Below are positions 1-5,317 of a stretch of 5,317 bases of DNA, piece after piece. Origin of the DNA: Comamonadaceae bacterium (GTDB taxonomy: Bacteria > Pseudomonadota > Gammaproteobacteria > Burkholderiales > Burkholderiaceae_C); contig CANBQX010000139.1 of NCBI GenBank assembly GCA_947371775.1, positions 1 to 5,317 on the forward strand, given 5' to 3'. Under the pieces are notes generated by a model. It ran no database searches and was not told the origin of the DNA. It was given only the letters and a program-made list of their open reading frames with translations. The number at the start of each line of letters is the position of its first letter. Within the stretch, counting starts at the first letter, position 1. The position numbers and the translations under genes are program-made.

Positions 1-314
1 CGGTAGCGCACACCGGTGGTTTCGGCCTCCAGCGCATGGAGCTGCGCCACGCGCAAGGCCTTGGTGGACAGGTCAATGCCCAGCACCTGGGCGCCACGGC
101 GTGCCATGGAGTCGGCCAAGATGCCACCACCACAGCCGACGTCCAGCGCACTCAAACCCTGCACCGGGCAGAGAGAGTTGATCCACTCCAAGCGCAGGGG
201 GTTAATTTGGTGCAGGGGGCGGAATTCACTGTCTTTGTCCCACCAACGGTGGGCCAGTTCAGAAAATTTGGCCAGTTCGGCCGGGTCGGCGTTGATGCTG
301 TGTGGGGCGTTCAT
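1..314 (-). CDS. ubiG: Ubiquinone biosynthesis O-methyltransferase UbiG (N-terminal part; runs off left edge)
   Basis: This is the 5' portion (104 full codons) of the SAM-dependent methyltransferase that carries out both O-methylations in ubiquinone synthesis. I translated the minus strand by hand. The protein begins MNAPHSINADPAELAKFSEL, followed by the UbiG hallmark HRWWD (32-36), then FRPLHQINPLRLEWI. SAM-binding motif I is LDVGCGGGIL (57-66), and the acidic residue ending strand 2, expected to hold the SAM ribose, is D81 in VLGIDLS. The N-terminus aligns closely with E. coli UbiG (AKFEAVASRWWD, FKPLHRINPLRL), which supports the start. An in-frame TAA at 335-333 leaves no upstream alternative. 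There is no recognisable Shine-Dalgarno sequence before the ATG. The gene lies 47 bp downstream of the ompA terminator on the same strand, so it probably needs its own promoter or readthrough. The C-terminal part lies outside the window. Confidence 0.95.
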   Translation of the reverse strand, partial: MNAPHSINADPAELAKFSELAHRWWDKDSEFRPLHQINPLRLEWINSLCPVQGLSALDVGCGGGILADSMARRGAQVLGIDLSTKALRVAQLHALEAETTGVRY

Positions 315-320
315 AAGGCG

Positions 321-326
321 ATTATC
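321..326 (-). promoter_or_regulatory. Possible -10 element for ubiG
   Basis: The minus strand reads GATAAT here, five of six matches to the sigma-70 -10 consensus. It ends six bases before the ubiG ATG. No good -35 lies at 16-18 bp spacing (ATCAGA is the 17-bp candidate), and there is no extended -10 TG. If real, the transcript would start at or very near the ATG and be leaderless, which would fit the missing Shine-Dalgarno sequence. This is a weak pattern match only. Confidence 0.2.
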
Positions 327-360
327 AAGGGTTTACCCGTAAATCTGATCTGCAACGAAA

Positions 361-382
361 AAGACCCGCCGAAGCGGGTCTT
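361..382 (-). terminator. Intrinsic terminator of ompA
   Basis: On the minus strand a perfect 9-bp stem, AAGACCCGC paired with GCGGGTCTT, is closed by a TTCG tetraloop. The T-run of the RNA spans 362-358, so it overlaps the last two bases of the stem and continues for three more. This is a textbook rho-independent terminator placed 30-50 bases after the ompA stop codon. On the plus strand there is no T-run after the stem, so termination is directional. It separates ompA from the co-directional ubiG. Confidence 0.88.
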
Positions 383-389
383 GTGAACT

Positions 390-407
390 ACAAGCCCGAA
401 GGCTTGT
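390..407 (-). other. Second UUCG-capped hairpin in the ompA 3' UTR
   Basis: The minus strand carries a perfect 7-bp stem, ACAAGCC paired with GGCTTGT, closed by TTCG, five bases after the ompA TAA. No T-run follows it, so it is unlikely to terminate by itself. It may protect the abundant ompA mRNA from 3' exonucleases or help the terminator just downstream. An alternative pairing of CTTGT (380-384) with ACAAG (390-394) would compete with both hairpins. Confidence 0.7.
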
Positions 408-411
408 TGGA

Positions 412-1077
412 TTAGTTCGTGCGAGTTCCGATCACTTCCACCTCTACGCGGCGGTTTTTAGCGCGGCCTTCGGTGGTTTTGTTGTCAGCCACAGGGCTGG
501 TTTCGCCCTTGCCTTCGGTGTAGATGCGGTTCTTTTCAACACCCTTGGACACCAAGTAGGCTTTGACAGCTTCTGAGCGAGCCACGGACAGCTTTTGGTT
601 GTAACCATCAGTACCCACCGAGTCGGTGTGACCCACGGCGATGATCACTTCCAGGCTGATGCCTTTGAGCTTGCCAGCCAGATCATCCAGCTTAGCCTTG
701 CCTTCGGGCTTGAGCACGCTCTTGTCAAAGTCAAAGAATGCGTCAGCAGCGTACGTTACTTTGCTGGCAACGGGTTTTGCTGCAACAGCTGGCGCAGCAG
801 CGGCCACCGCTGGTGCAGCGGGTGCAGAAGCCGCGGCGGGCGTAGATGCAGCTTTGGTCGGTGCAGCAGCTGCGGCGGGTGCGGCTGCAGCGATCGCGCC
901 ATCGCAACCAGCGGCTGCAGTGGCGGGCGTCCAAGTTGCATCACGCCAGCATTGGCCCGTGGAGTTTTTCCACACGTCACCGGTGGCGTTGCGCCAGTTA
1001 TGGATCTCTTGTGCGCCGGCCACGGATGCAAAGGCAGCAATCGCGAGAACGGCTGCAACTTTATTCAACTTAATCAT
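412..1077 (-). CDS. ompA: OmpA-family peptidoglycan-binding outer-membrane protein (barrel-less)
   Basis: This 221-residue envelope protein is expected to anchor the outer membrane to peptidoglycan. Residues 1-22 form a Sec signal peptide (K3/K6, hydrophobic core, AGA|QE cleavage). Residues about 25-62 form a small module rich in Trp with a Cys pair (C43, C58) and the WRDATWTPATA motif seen in Burkholderiales OmpA proteins. Residues about 63-106 are a low-complexity Ala/Pro linker. Residues about 107-217 are the OmpA C-terminal domain: FFDFDKSVLKPEG, GHTDSVGT, LSVARSEAV and GRAKNRRVEV. D152 and R167 are spaced as the diaminopimelate-binding Asp/Arg pair known from this family. There is no room for the eight-stranded beta-barrel of enterobacterial OmpA, so this is not a porin. 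The start is supported by an AAGGAAA ribosome site and the signal peptide. It is transcribed alone, divergently from gyrA, and ends at an intrinsic terminator. The name ompA follows usage in the group; 'OmpA family protein' is the safer description. Confidence 0.93.
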   Translation of the reverse strand: MIKLNKVAAVLAIAAFASVAGAQEIHNWRNATGDVWKNSTGQCWRDATWTPATAAAGCDGAIAAAAPAAAAAPTKAASTPAAASAPAAPAVAAAAPAVAAKPVASKVTYAADAFFDFDKSVLKPEGKAKLDDLAGKLKGISLEVIIAVGHTDSVGTDGYNQKLSVARSEAVKAYLVSKGVEKNRIYTEGKGETSPVADNKTTEGRAKNRRVEVEVIGTRTN

Positions 1078-1081
1078 GCTA

Positions 1082-1088
1082 TTTCCTT
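1082..1088 (-). promoter_or_regulatory. Ribosome binding site of ompA
   Basis: The minus strand reads AAGGAAA, ending four bases before the ompA ATG. It is one of only two clear Shine-Dalgarno sequences in the window (the other precedes pheA) and supports the start at 1077. It also fits high expression. Confidence 0.75.
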
Positions 1089-1101
1089 TTCGGAATCAAA
1101 T

Positions 1102-1114
1102 GCAGCCAGGCTGC
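1102..1114 (-). other. Inverted repeat in the ompA leader
   Basis: GCAGCC and GGCTGC flank one central base, giving a perfect dyad that could form a 4-5 bp hairpin with a 3-5 base loop. It lies about 13 bases upstream of the ompA ribosome site, inside the predicted 5' UTR. Leader structure controls mRNA stability of enterobacterial ompA. Whether this short element does anything similar is unknown. Confidence 0.35.
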
Positions 1115-1164
1115 GGACAAGGTTTGAGGCGCCTGCTGCTCCAAGCAAGGCCGGCGTTCGGCGG

Positions 1165-1173
1165 ATTGTGCCA
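1165..1173 (-). promoter_or_regulatory. Likely ompA promoter (extended -10)
   Basis: The minus strand reads TGGCACAAT: a -10 hexamer CACAAT (four of six consensus matches) preceded by an extended -10 TG plus one base. No good -35 lies at 16-18 bp, which is tolerated when an extended -10 is present. Transcription would begin near 1158, giving a 5' UTR of about 80 bases. This is the best promoter candidate I see upstream of ompA, but only a pattern match. Confidence 0.35.
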
Positions 1174-1205
1174 CAGCCCTGCCCCAAAAGAGCGAAACCC
1201 GTTGC

Positions 1206-1247
1206 GTGCAGGTGACACCTTTGCGATGGATCAGCAAAGGGCTGCAC
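1206..1247. promoter_or_regulatory. Interrupted dyad symmetry in the ompA-gyrA divergent control region
   Basis: Two nested pairs of arms are perfect. GTGCAG (1206-1211) pairs with CTGCAC (1242-1247), and CCTTTGC (1218-1224) pairs with GCAAAGG (1234-1240) around a 9-base loop. The left side holds a 6-base insert between its arms, and the right side one base. GGTGACACC (1211-1219) is itself a palindrome. The dyad ends one base before the candidate gyrA -35. It could be a regulator site or a hairpin/cruciform sensitive to supercoiling. No T-run follows on either strand, so it is not an intrinsic terminator. Confidence 0.45.
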
Positions 1248-1248
1248 C

Positions 1249-1278
1249 CAGACGGTGCGTAGCAGCGGGCCGTAGAAT
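1249..1278 (+). promoter_or_regulatory. Likely gyrA promoter
   Basis: The -10 hexamer is TAGAAT (1273-1278), five of six consensus matches. The best-placed -35 is CAGACG (1249-1254), matching only the GAC core, with an 18-bp spacer. Transcription would begin near 1285 and give a leader of about 33 bases. A suboptimal spacer and weak -35 would be compatible with the supercoiling-sensitive gyrase promoters known in other bacteria, but that is inference. Confidence 0.4.
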
Positions 1279-1317
1279 GGCGGGTTAGACCCTGACCGCA
1301 TACCCATAAAAACACCC

Positions 1318-3966
1318 ATGACACAGTTCGCCAAAGAAACTCTGCCCATCAGCCTTGAAGAGGAGATGCGGCGCAGCTACCTGGACTACGCGATGAGCGT
1401 CATTGTGGGGCGCGCCCTGCCCGACGCCCGCGATGGCCTCAAACCGGTGCATCGGCGCGTGCTGTTTGCCATGCACGAGCTCAACAACGACTGGAACCGC
1501 CCCTACAAAAAGTCGGCGCGTATCGTGGGCGACGTGATTGGTAAGTACCACCCCCACGGCGACCAGTCGGTCTACGACACCATTGTTCGCATGGCGCAGG
1601 ACTTTTCCATGCGCCACATGCTGGTCGATGGCCAGGGCAATTTCGGCTCGGTTGACGGCGACAACGCGGCGGCCATGCGTTACACCGAAATCCGCTTGGC
1701 CAAGATCGCCCACGAACTGCTGGCCGATTTGGACAAAGAAACCGTGGATTTCGGGCCCAACTACGATGGCTCCGAAAAAGAGCCGCTGGTGATGCCCACC
1801 CGCATTCCGAATTTGCTGGTCAATGGCTCGGGCGGTATTGCCGTGGGTATGGCCACTAACATTCCGCCGCACAACCTGAATGAAGTGGTAGACGCCTGTT
1901 TGCATTTGCTGCGCCACCCGGACGCCTCCATTGATGACCTGATGGACATCGTGCCTGCGCCAGACTTTCCGACCGCCGGCATTATTTACGGCATCAACGG
2001 CGTCAAAGACGGTTACCGCACCGGACGCGGCAAGGTCGTCATGCGGGCCAAATGCCACTTTGAAGACATCGACAAAGGCGCACGCCAGGCCATCATCGTG
2101 GACGAGCTGCCCTACCAGGTCAACAAAAAGACCCTGCAAGAGCGCATGGCCGAGCTGGTGCACGAGAAGAAGATCGAAGGCATCAGCCATATTCAGGACG
2201 AGTCGGACAAGTCCGGCATGCGCCTGGTGATCGAGCTCAAGCGTGGCGAAGTGCCCGAAGTGGTGCTGAACAACCTCTACAAGCAAACCCAGTTGCAAGA
2301 CACCTTTGGCATGAACATGGTGGCCTTGGTGGACGGGCAGCCCAAGCTGTGCAACCTCAAAGACTTGATCGAGGTGTTTTTACAGCACCGCCGCGAAGTG
2401 GTGACACGCCGCACGGTGTTCAACCTGCGCAAAGCCCGCGAACGCGGCCACGTGCTCGAAGGCCTGGCCGTCGCCTTGGCCAATATTGACGACTTTATTG
2501 CCATCATCCGCAATGCGCCCACGCCCCCGGTGGCCAAAGCCGAACTGATGACACGCAGCTGGGACAGCAAGCTGGTGCGGGAAATGCTCACACGCAGTCG
2601 CAGCGACGGCGGCGTGGTGAATGCCGACGACTACCGCCCTGATGGCCTGGAAAAAGAATATGGCATGGGCAGCGACGGCCTGTACCGCCTCTCGGACACC
2701 CAAGCGCAAGAAATCTTGCAAATGCGCTTGCAGCGCCTGACCGGTCTGGAACAGGACAAGATCGTTGCCGAGTACAAAGAGGTGATGGCCGAGATTGAAG
2801 ACCTGCTGGACATTCTGGCCAAGCCGGAGCGCGTGTCGACCATCATCACCGAAGAGTTGGGCACCATCCGCCAGGAATTCGGCCAAAGCAAGATTGGCGC
2901 ACGCCGCAGCCTGGTGGAGCACAGCTCGTTTGATCTCAGCACCGAAGACCTGATCACGCCCACCGACATGGTGGTCACACTCAGCCACAGCGGCTATATC
3001 AAGAGCCAGCCTCTGAGCGAATACCGCGCGCAAAAGCGTGGTGGACGCGGCAAACAGGCCACCGCCACCAAAGAAGACGATTGGGTGGACCAGCTCTTTA
3101 TTGCCAACACACACGACTACATCTTGTGCTTCAGCAACCGGGGCCGCCTGTATTGGCTCAAGGTCTGGGAAGTGCCCCAGGGTTCGCGCGGCTCGCGCGG
3201 GCGGCCGATTGTCAACATGTTCCCGCTGCAAGACGGCGAAAAAATCACCGTGGTGCTGCCGCTCACCGGAGACAAGCGGACTTTCCCCGCCGACCAGTAT
3301 GTGTTCATGGCCACGTCACAAGGCATCGTCAAAAAGACGCCGCTGGACGACTTTAGCAACCCGCGCAAGGTCGGCATCATCGCCGTCAACCTGGACGAAG
3401 GCGACTACTTGATTGGCGCGGCCATCACCGACGGCAAGCACGACGTGATGCTGTTCTCGGACGGCGGCAAGGCTGTGCGCTTTAACGAAGACGAAGTCAC
3501 CGCGCACGGACGCCAATCGCGCGGCGTGAAAGGCATGAACCTGGAAGAAGGCCAAAGCGTGATCGCCATGCTGGTGGCCGAAGACGAGCTGCAAAGCGTG
3601 CTCACCGCCACCGAAAACGGCTACGGCAAACGCACCAGCATCACCGAATACACCCGCCATGGACGGGGCACCAAGGGCATGATTGCCATCCAGCAAAGCG
3701 AGCGCAACGGCAAGGTCGTGGCCGCCACTTTGGTGCATGCCGAGGACGAGATCATGCTGATCACCGACCGCGGTGTGTTGGTGCGCACACGGGTGAGCGA
3801 GATCCGCGAACTGGGCCGTGCCACCCAGGGCGTGACGCTGATCGGTCTGGACGAAGGATCCAAACTCAGCGGCCTGCAACGCATCGTGGAAAACGACGCC
3901 AATGCGTCGGAGTCCGGCGATGCGCCCGAGGCCGACACGGACAGCGACACCGCCGCCGACGCCTGA
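1318..3966 (+). CDS. gyrA: DNA gyrase subunit A
   Basis: This is the DNA-cleaving subunit of the A2B2 type IIA topoisomerase that introduces negative supercoils using ATP. It has 882 residues (E. coli GyrA has 875) and shows no intein or frameshift. The breakage-reunion domain begins SYLDYAMSVIVGRALPDARDGLKPVHRR (20-47). The quinolone-resistance region YHPHGDQSVYD (77-87) follows, then the catalytic tyrosine Y122 next to R121 in AAAMRYTEIR. The C-terminal DNA-wrapping domain carries the GyrA box QKRGGRG (572-578), and degenerate copies mark the other beta-pinwheel blades: GSRGSRGRP (622-630), NPRKVG (681-686), HGRQSRGVKG (730-739), RHGRGTKG (780-787) and LGRATQG (832-838). The tail (858-882) is acidic with no basic residues, like the regulatory tail of E. 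coli GyrA. The GyrA box favours gyrase over ParC. The ATG is fixed by an in-frame TAG at 1273-1275 with no other start between, though there is no clear Shine-Dalgarno sequence. serC follows after 14 bp. Position 83 is Gln rather than Ser/Thr. Confidence 0.99.
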   Translation: MTQFAKETLPISLEEEMRRSYLDYAMSVIVGRALPDARDGLKPVHRRVLFAMHELNNDWNRPYKKSARIVGDVIGKYHPHGDQSVYDTIVRMAQDFSMRHMLVDGQGNFGSVDGDNAAAMRYTEIRLAKIAHELLADLDKETVDFGPNYDGSEKEPLVMPTRIPNLLVNGSGGIAVGMATNIPPHNLNEVVDACLHLLRHPDASIDDLMDIVPAPDFPTAGIIYGINGVKDGYRTGRGKVVMRAKCHFEDIDKGARQAIIVDELPYQVNKKTLQERMAELVHEKKIEGISHIQDESDKSGMRLVIELKRGEVPEVVLNNLYKQTQLQDTFGMNMVALVDGQPKLCNLKDLIEVFLQHRREVVTRRTVFNLRKARERGHVLEGLAVALANIDDFIAIIRNAPTPPVAKAELMTRSWDSKLVREMLTRSRSDGGVVNADDYRPDGLEKEYGMGSDGLYRLSDTQAQEILQMRLQRLTGLEQDKIVAEYKEVMAEIEDLLDILAKPERVSTIITEELGTIRQEFGQSKIGARRSLVEHSSFDLSTEDLITPTDMVVTLSHSGYIKSQPLSEYRAQKRGGRGKQATATKEDDWVDQLFIANTHDYILCFSNRGRLYWLKVWEVPQGSRGSRGRPIVNMFPLQDGEKITVVLPLTGDKRTFPADQYVFMATSQGIVKKTPLDDFSNPRKVGIIAVNLDEGDYLIGAAITDGKHDVMLFSDGGKAVRFNEDEVTAHGRQSRGVKGMNLEEGQSVIAMLVAEDELQSVLTATENGYGKRTSITEYTRHGRGTKGMIAIQQSERNGKVVAATLVHAEDEIMLITDRGVLVRTRVSEIRELGRATQGVTLIGLDEGSKLSGLQRIVENDANASESGDAPEADTDSDTAADA

Positions 3967-3980
3967 GCGCGGCCCCGAGC

Positions 3981-5108
3981 GTGACCCGACCCTATAACTT
4001 TTCGGCCGGTCCGGCCACCATGCCGCAAGAGGTGCTGGAGCAAGCAGCCCGCGAAATGTTGGACTGGCCGGATGCCAGCGGCAAGCGCTGCGGTATGGGG
4101 GTGATGGAGATGAGTCACCGGGGCAAGGAGTTCATGGCGATTTGCGCCCATGCCGAGGCCACCTTGCGCACGCTGCTGGCGGTGCCTGCACACTTCAAGA
4201 TTCTGTTCATGCAAGGCGGCGGGCTGGCCGAAAACGCCATCGTGCCGCTGAATCTGAGCGCATTGCGCGCACCCAAAGACCAGCAAGGCGAAACCGACTT
4301 TGTGATCACTGGCAGTTGGAGCCAAAAGTCGCACCAGGAGGCCGCCAAGTACAGCCGCACCCATGTCGCGTCCAGCGGACAGGCCGATGGCTTTGTTGCC
4401 ATCTCCGCACCAGCAACCTGGGCGCTGCGCCCCGGCGCGAGCTATGTGCATATTTGCAGCAACGAGACGATTCACGGTGTGGAGTTCCACACCCTGCCCG
4501 ACCTGAAAGCACTGGGGTCTGATGCCGCGCTGGTGGTGGATTTTTCATCGCAAGTCGCCTCCCGCCCGGTGGACTGGAGCCGCGTGGGCCTGGCCTTTGG
4601 CGGTGCGCAAAAAAACCTGGGGCCTGCAGGCCTGACCCTGGTGGTGGTGCGCGAGGATTTGCTGGGGCATGCCTTGGCGATCTGCCCCAGTGCCTTCAAC
4701 TACCAAACTGTGGCGGCGAACGGCTCGATGTACAACACGCCGCCCACCTACGCCATTTACATGGCAGGCTTGGTATTCGACTGGCTGCAGCGCCAGGGCG
4801 GCCTACCTGCCATCGAAGCACAAAACATCGCCAAGGCGCAGTTGCTCTACCAAGCAATTGACGGCTCCAGCCTGTACTACAACCGCGTTGCAATGGAGAG
4901 CCGCTCACGCATGAACGTGCCGTTTTATCTGCGCAACGAAGCCTTGAACGATTCGTTCTTGCAGGGTGCCACCAGCGCGGGCTTGCTGCAACTCAAGGGC
5001 CACAAGTCGGTGGGCGGCATGCGCGCAAGTTTGTACAACGCCATGCCGCTGGCTGGTGTGAAGGCGTTGGTGGACTACATGCAGGCCTTCGAGCGCACCC
5101 ACGGCTGA
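3981..5108 (+). CDS. serC: Phosphoserine aminotransferase SerC
   Basis: This pyridoxal-phosphate aminotransferase uses glutamate to convert 3-phosphohydroxypyruvate to phosphoserine (serine pathway). In many bacteria it also acts on the equivalent phospho-intermediate of pyridoxal phosphate synthesis. It has 375 residues against 362 in E. coli. Visible marks are YNFSAGPATMP at the N-terminus, MEMSHRGKEF (43-51) with the phosphate-binding His-Arg, CSNETIHGVEF (159-169), DFSSQVASRP (187-196), the Schiff-base lysine K211 in GGAQKNLGPAGLT, NGSMYNTPPT (247-256) and the ending HKSVGGMRASLYNAMP. The GTG start is chosen because the conserved NFSAGPA motif begins six residues in and the next ATG (4020) would delete it. 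It lies 14 bp after gyrA with no Shine-Dalgarno sequence or terminator between, which suggests an operon and perhaps translational coupling. About five extra residues (SGKRC region, 33-38) precede MEMSHRG compared with E. coli. Confidence 0.97.
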   Translation: MTRPYNFSAGPATMPQEVLEQAAREMLDWPDASGKRCGMGVMEMSHRGKEFMAICAHAEATLRTLLAVPAHFKILFMQGGGLAENAIVPLNLSALRAPKDQQGETDFVITGSWSQKSHQEAAKYSRTHVASSGQADGFVAISAPATWALRPGASYVHICSNETIHGVEFHTLPDLKALGSDAALVVDFSSQVASRPVDWSRVGLAFGGAQKNLGPAGLTLVVVREDLLGHALAICPSAFNYQTVAANGSMYNTPPTYAIYMAGLVFDWLQRQGGLPAIEAQNIAKAQLLYQAIDGSSLYYNRVAMESRSRMNVPFYLRNEALNDSFLQGATSAGLLQLKGHKSVGGMRASLYNAMPLAGVKALVDYMQAFERTHG

Positions 5109-5118
5109 ACCGCAAAAC

Positions 5119-5124
5119 AGGAAA
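5119..5124 (+). promoter_or_regulatory. Ribosome binding site of pheA
   Basis: AGGAAA ends five bases before the pheA ATG and lies entirely in the 21-bp serC-pheA gap. It supports the start at 5130. It contrasts with gyrA and serC, which have no such sequence. Confidence 0.75.
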
Positions 5125-5129
5125 CTTTG

Positions 5130-5317
5130 ATGAGCAAAACACTGTCTGAACTGCGCGTGCAAATCGATGCCCTGGACTTGGAGCTGCTGGCGCTGCTCAA
5201 CCGCCGCGCCGGTCTGGCCCACGAGGTGGGTGAGCTGAAAAAAACCGAGGGTTCGGTCGTCTTCCGGCCTGAGCGCGAGGCGCAGGTGATCGGCAACCTT
5301 CAGCACGCCAACGCCCA
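5130..5317 (+). CDS. pheA: Bifunctional chorismate mutase/prephenate dehydratase PheA (N-terminal part; runs off right edge)
   Basis: These are the first 62 codons of an AroQ-type chorismate mutase domain, which converts chorismate to prephenate on the way to phenylalanine. The protein begins MSKTLSELRVQIDALDLELL and continues LNRRAGLAHEVGELKK. By hand alignment to the E. coli P-protein with an offset of two, active-site residues are kept: R9 (R11), R26 (R28), K37 (K39), R49 (R51) and E50 (E52). The prephenate dehydratase and ACT regulatory domains would lie beyond the window. I infer the bifunctional form from the gyrA-serC-pheA order known in betaproteobacteria; a stand-alone AroQ mutase cannot be excluded from this fragment. 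The ATG follows an AGGAAA ribosome site, 21 bp after serC, so it is probably in the same transcript. No attenuator or leader peptide is visible in the gap. Confidence 0.9.
   Translation, partial: MSKTLSELRVQIDALDLELLALLNRRAGLAHEVGELKKTEGSVVFRPEREAQVIGNLQHANA

Noticed and set aside
16..386. 108- and 116-residue plus-strand frames at the left edge
   Set aside because: They are antisense to ubiG, whose minus-strand translation matches the family from the first residues through SAM motif I.
781..930. GCAGC-rich repeats resembling a tandem repeat array
   Set aside because: This is low-complexity DNA encoding the Ala/Pro linker of OmpA, with no regular repeat unit.
595..1288. 206- and 215-residue plus-strand frames over ompA
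   Set aside because: They are Cys/Gly/Ser- and Ala-rich antisense readings of the OmpA Ala/Pro linker; ompA has a signal peptide, ribosome site and terminator.
1079..1349. 91- and 81-residue minus-strand frames upstream of ompA
   Set aside because: They overlap the predicted ompA and gyrA promoters, show no recognisable motif and look like chance openness in an intergenic region.
1285..2298. 337-residue antisense open frame over the gyrA 5' half
   Set aside because: It mirrors gyrA codons in a GC3-rich gene. The translation is His/Val/Ala/Gly-rich with no recognisable motif, and gyrA in the other strand is certain.
3181..3204. GC-rich direct repeat (GGCTCGCGCGG-like)
   Set aside because: It encodes the GSRGSRGRP blade motif of GyrA, explained by the protein.
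2380..3231. 283-residue antisense open frame over the gyrA middle
   Set aside because: Same GC-bias shadow pattern; no ribosome site or family motif seen.
3621..4490. 289-residue antisense open frame spanning the gyrA-serC junction
   Set aside because: It opposes two certain genes and has a low-complexity shadow composition.

Overview
The window looks like an ordinary chromosomal housekeeping segment of a betaproteobacterium, most likely a member of the Comamonadaceae (Burkholderiales; Rhodoferax/Acidovorax-like). Three things point there: the GC-rich, strongly GC3-biased coding sequence, the barrel-less OmpA-family protein with the W-R-[ND]-A-x-W-T-P-A-T-A motif typical of Burkholderiales, and the gene order gyrA-serC-pheA, which is conserved in betaproteobacteria. 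The genus is inferred from remembered sequence similarity and has not been tested.

Layout. On the minus strand, reading right to left, are ompA (1077-412), two tandem UUCG-capped hairpins of which the second is a canonical intrinsic terminator (407-361), and the first 104 codons of ubiG (314 to beyond the left edge). On the plus strand are gyrA (1318-3966), serC (3981-5108, GTG start, 14 bp after gyrA) and the first 62 codons of pheA (5130 to beyond the right edge). A 240-bp divergent intergenic region (1078-1317) separates ompA from gyrA. It holds the likely promoters of both genes and a dyad symmetry just upstream of the predicted gyrA -35. No stretch longer than 300 bases lacks a gene.

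Function. UbiG performs the two O-methylations of ubiquinone synthesis. The OmpA-like protein tethers the outer membrane to peptidoglycan. GyrA is the DNA breakage-reunion subunit of gyrase. SerC and PheA feed serine/pyridoxal phosphate and phenylalanine synthesis and are probably read from the gyrA promoter, since the gyrA-serC and serC-pheA gaps are 14 and 21 bp and hold no terminator.

I found no mobile element, CRISPR array, RNA gene, intein, toxin-antitoxin pair or defence system, and no evidence of an undescribed system. The points worth a second look are small: the twin UUCG hairpins, the dyad in the gyrA/ompA control region, Gln at GyrA position 83, and the lack of Shine-Dalgarno sequences before ubiG, gyrA and serC.
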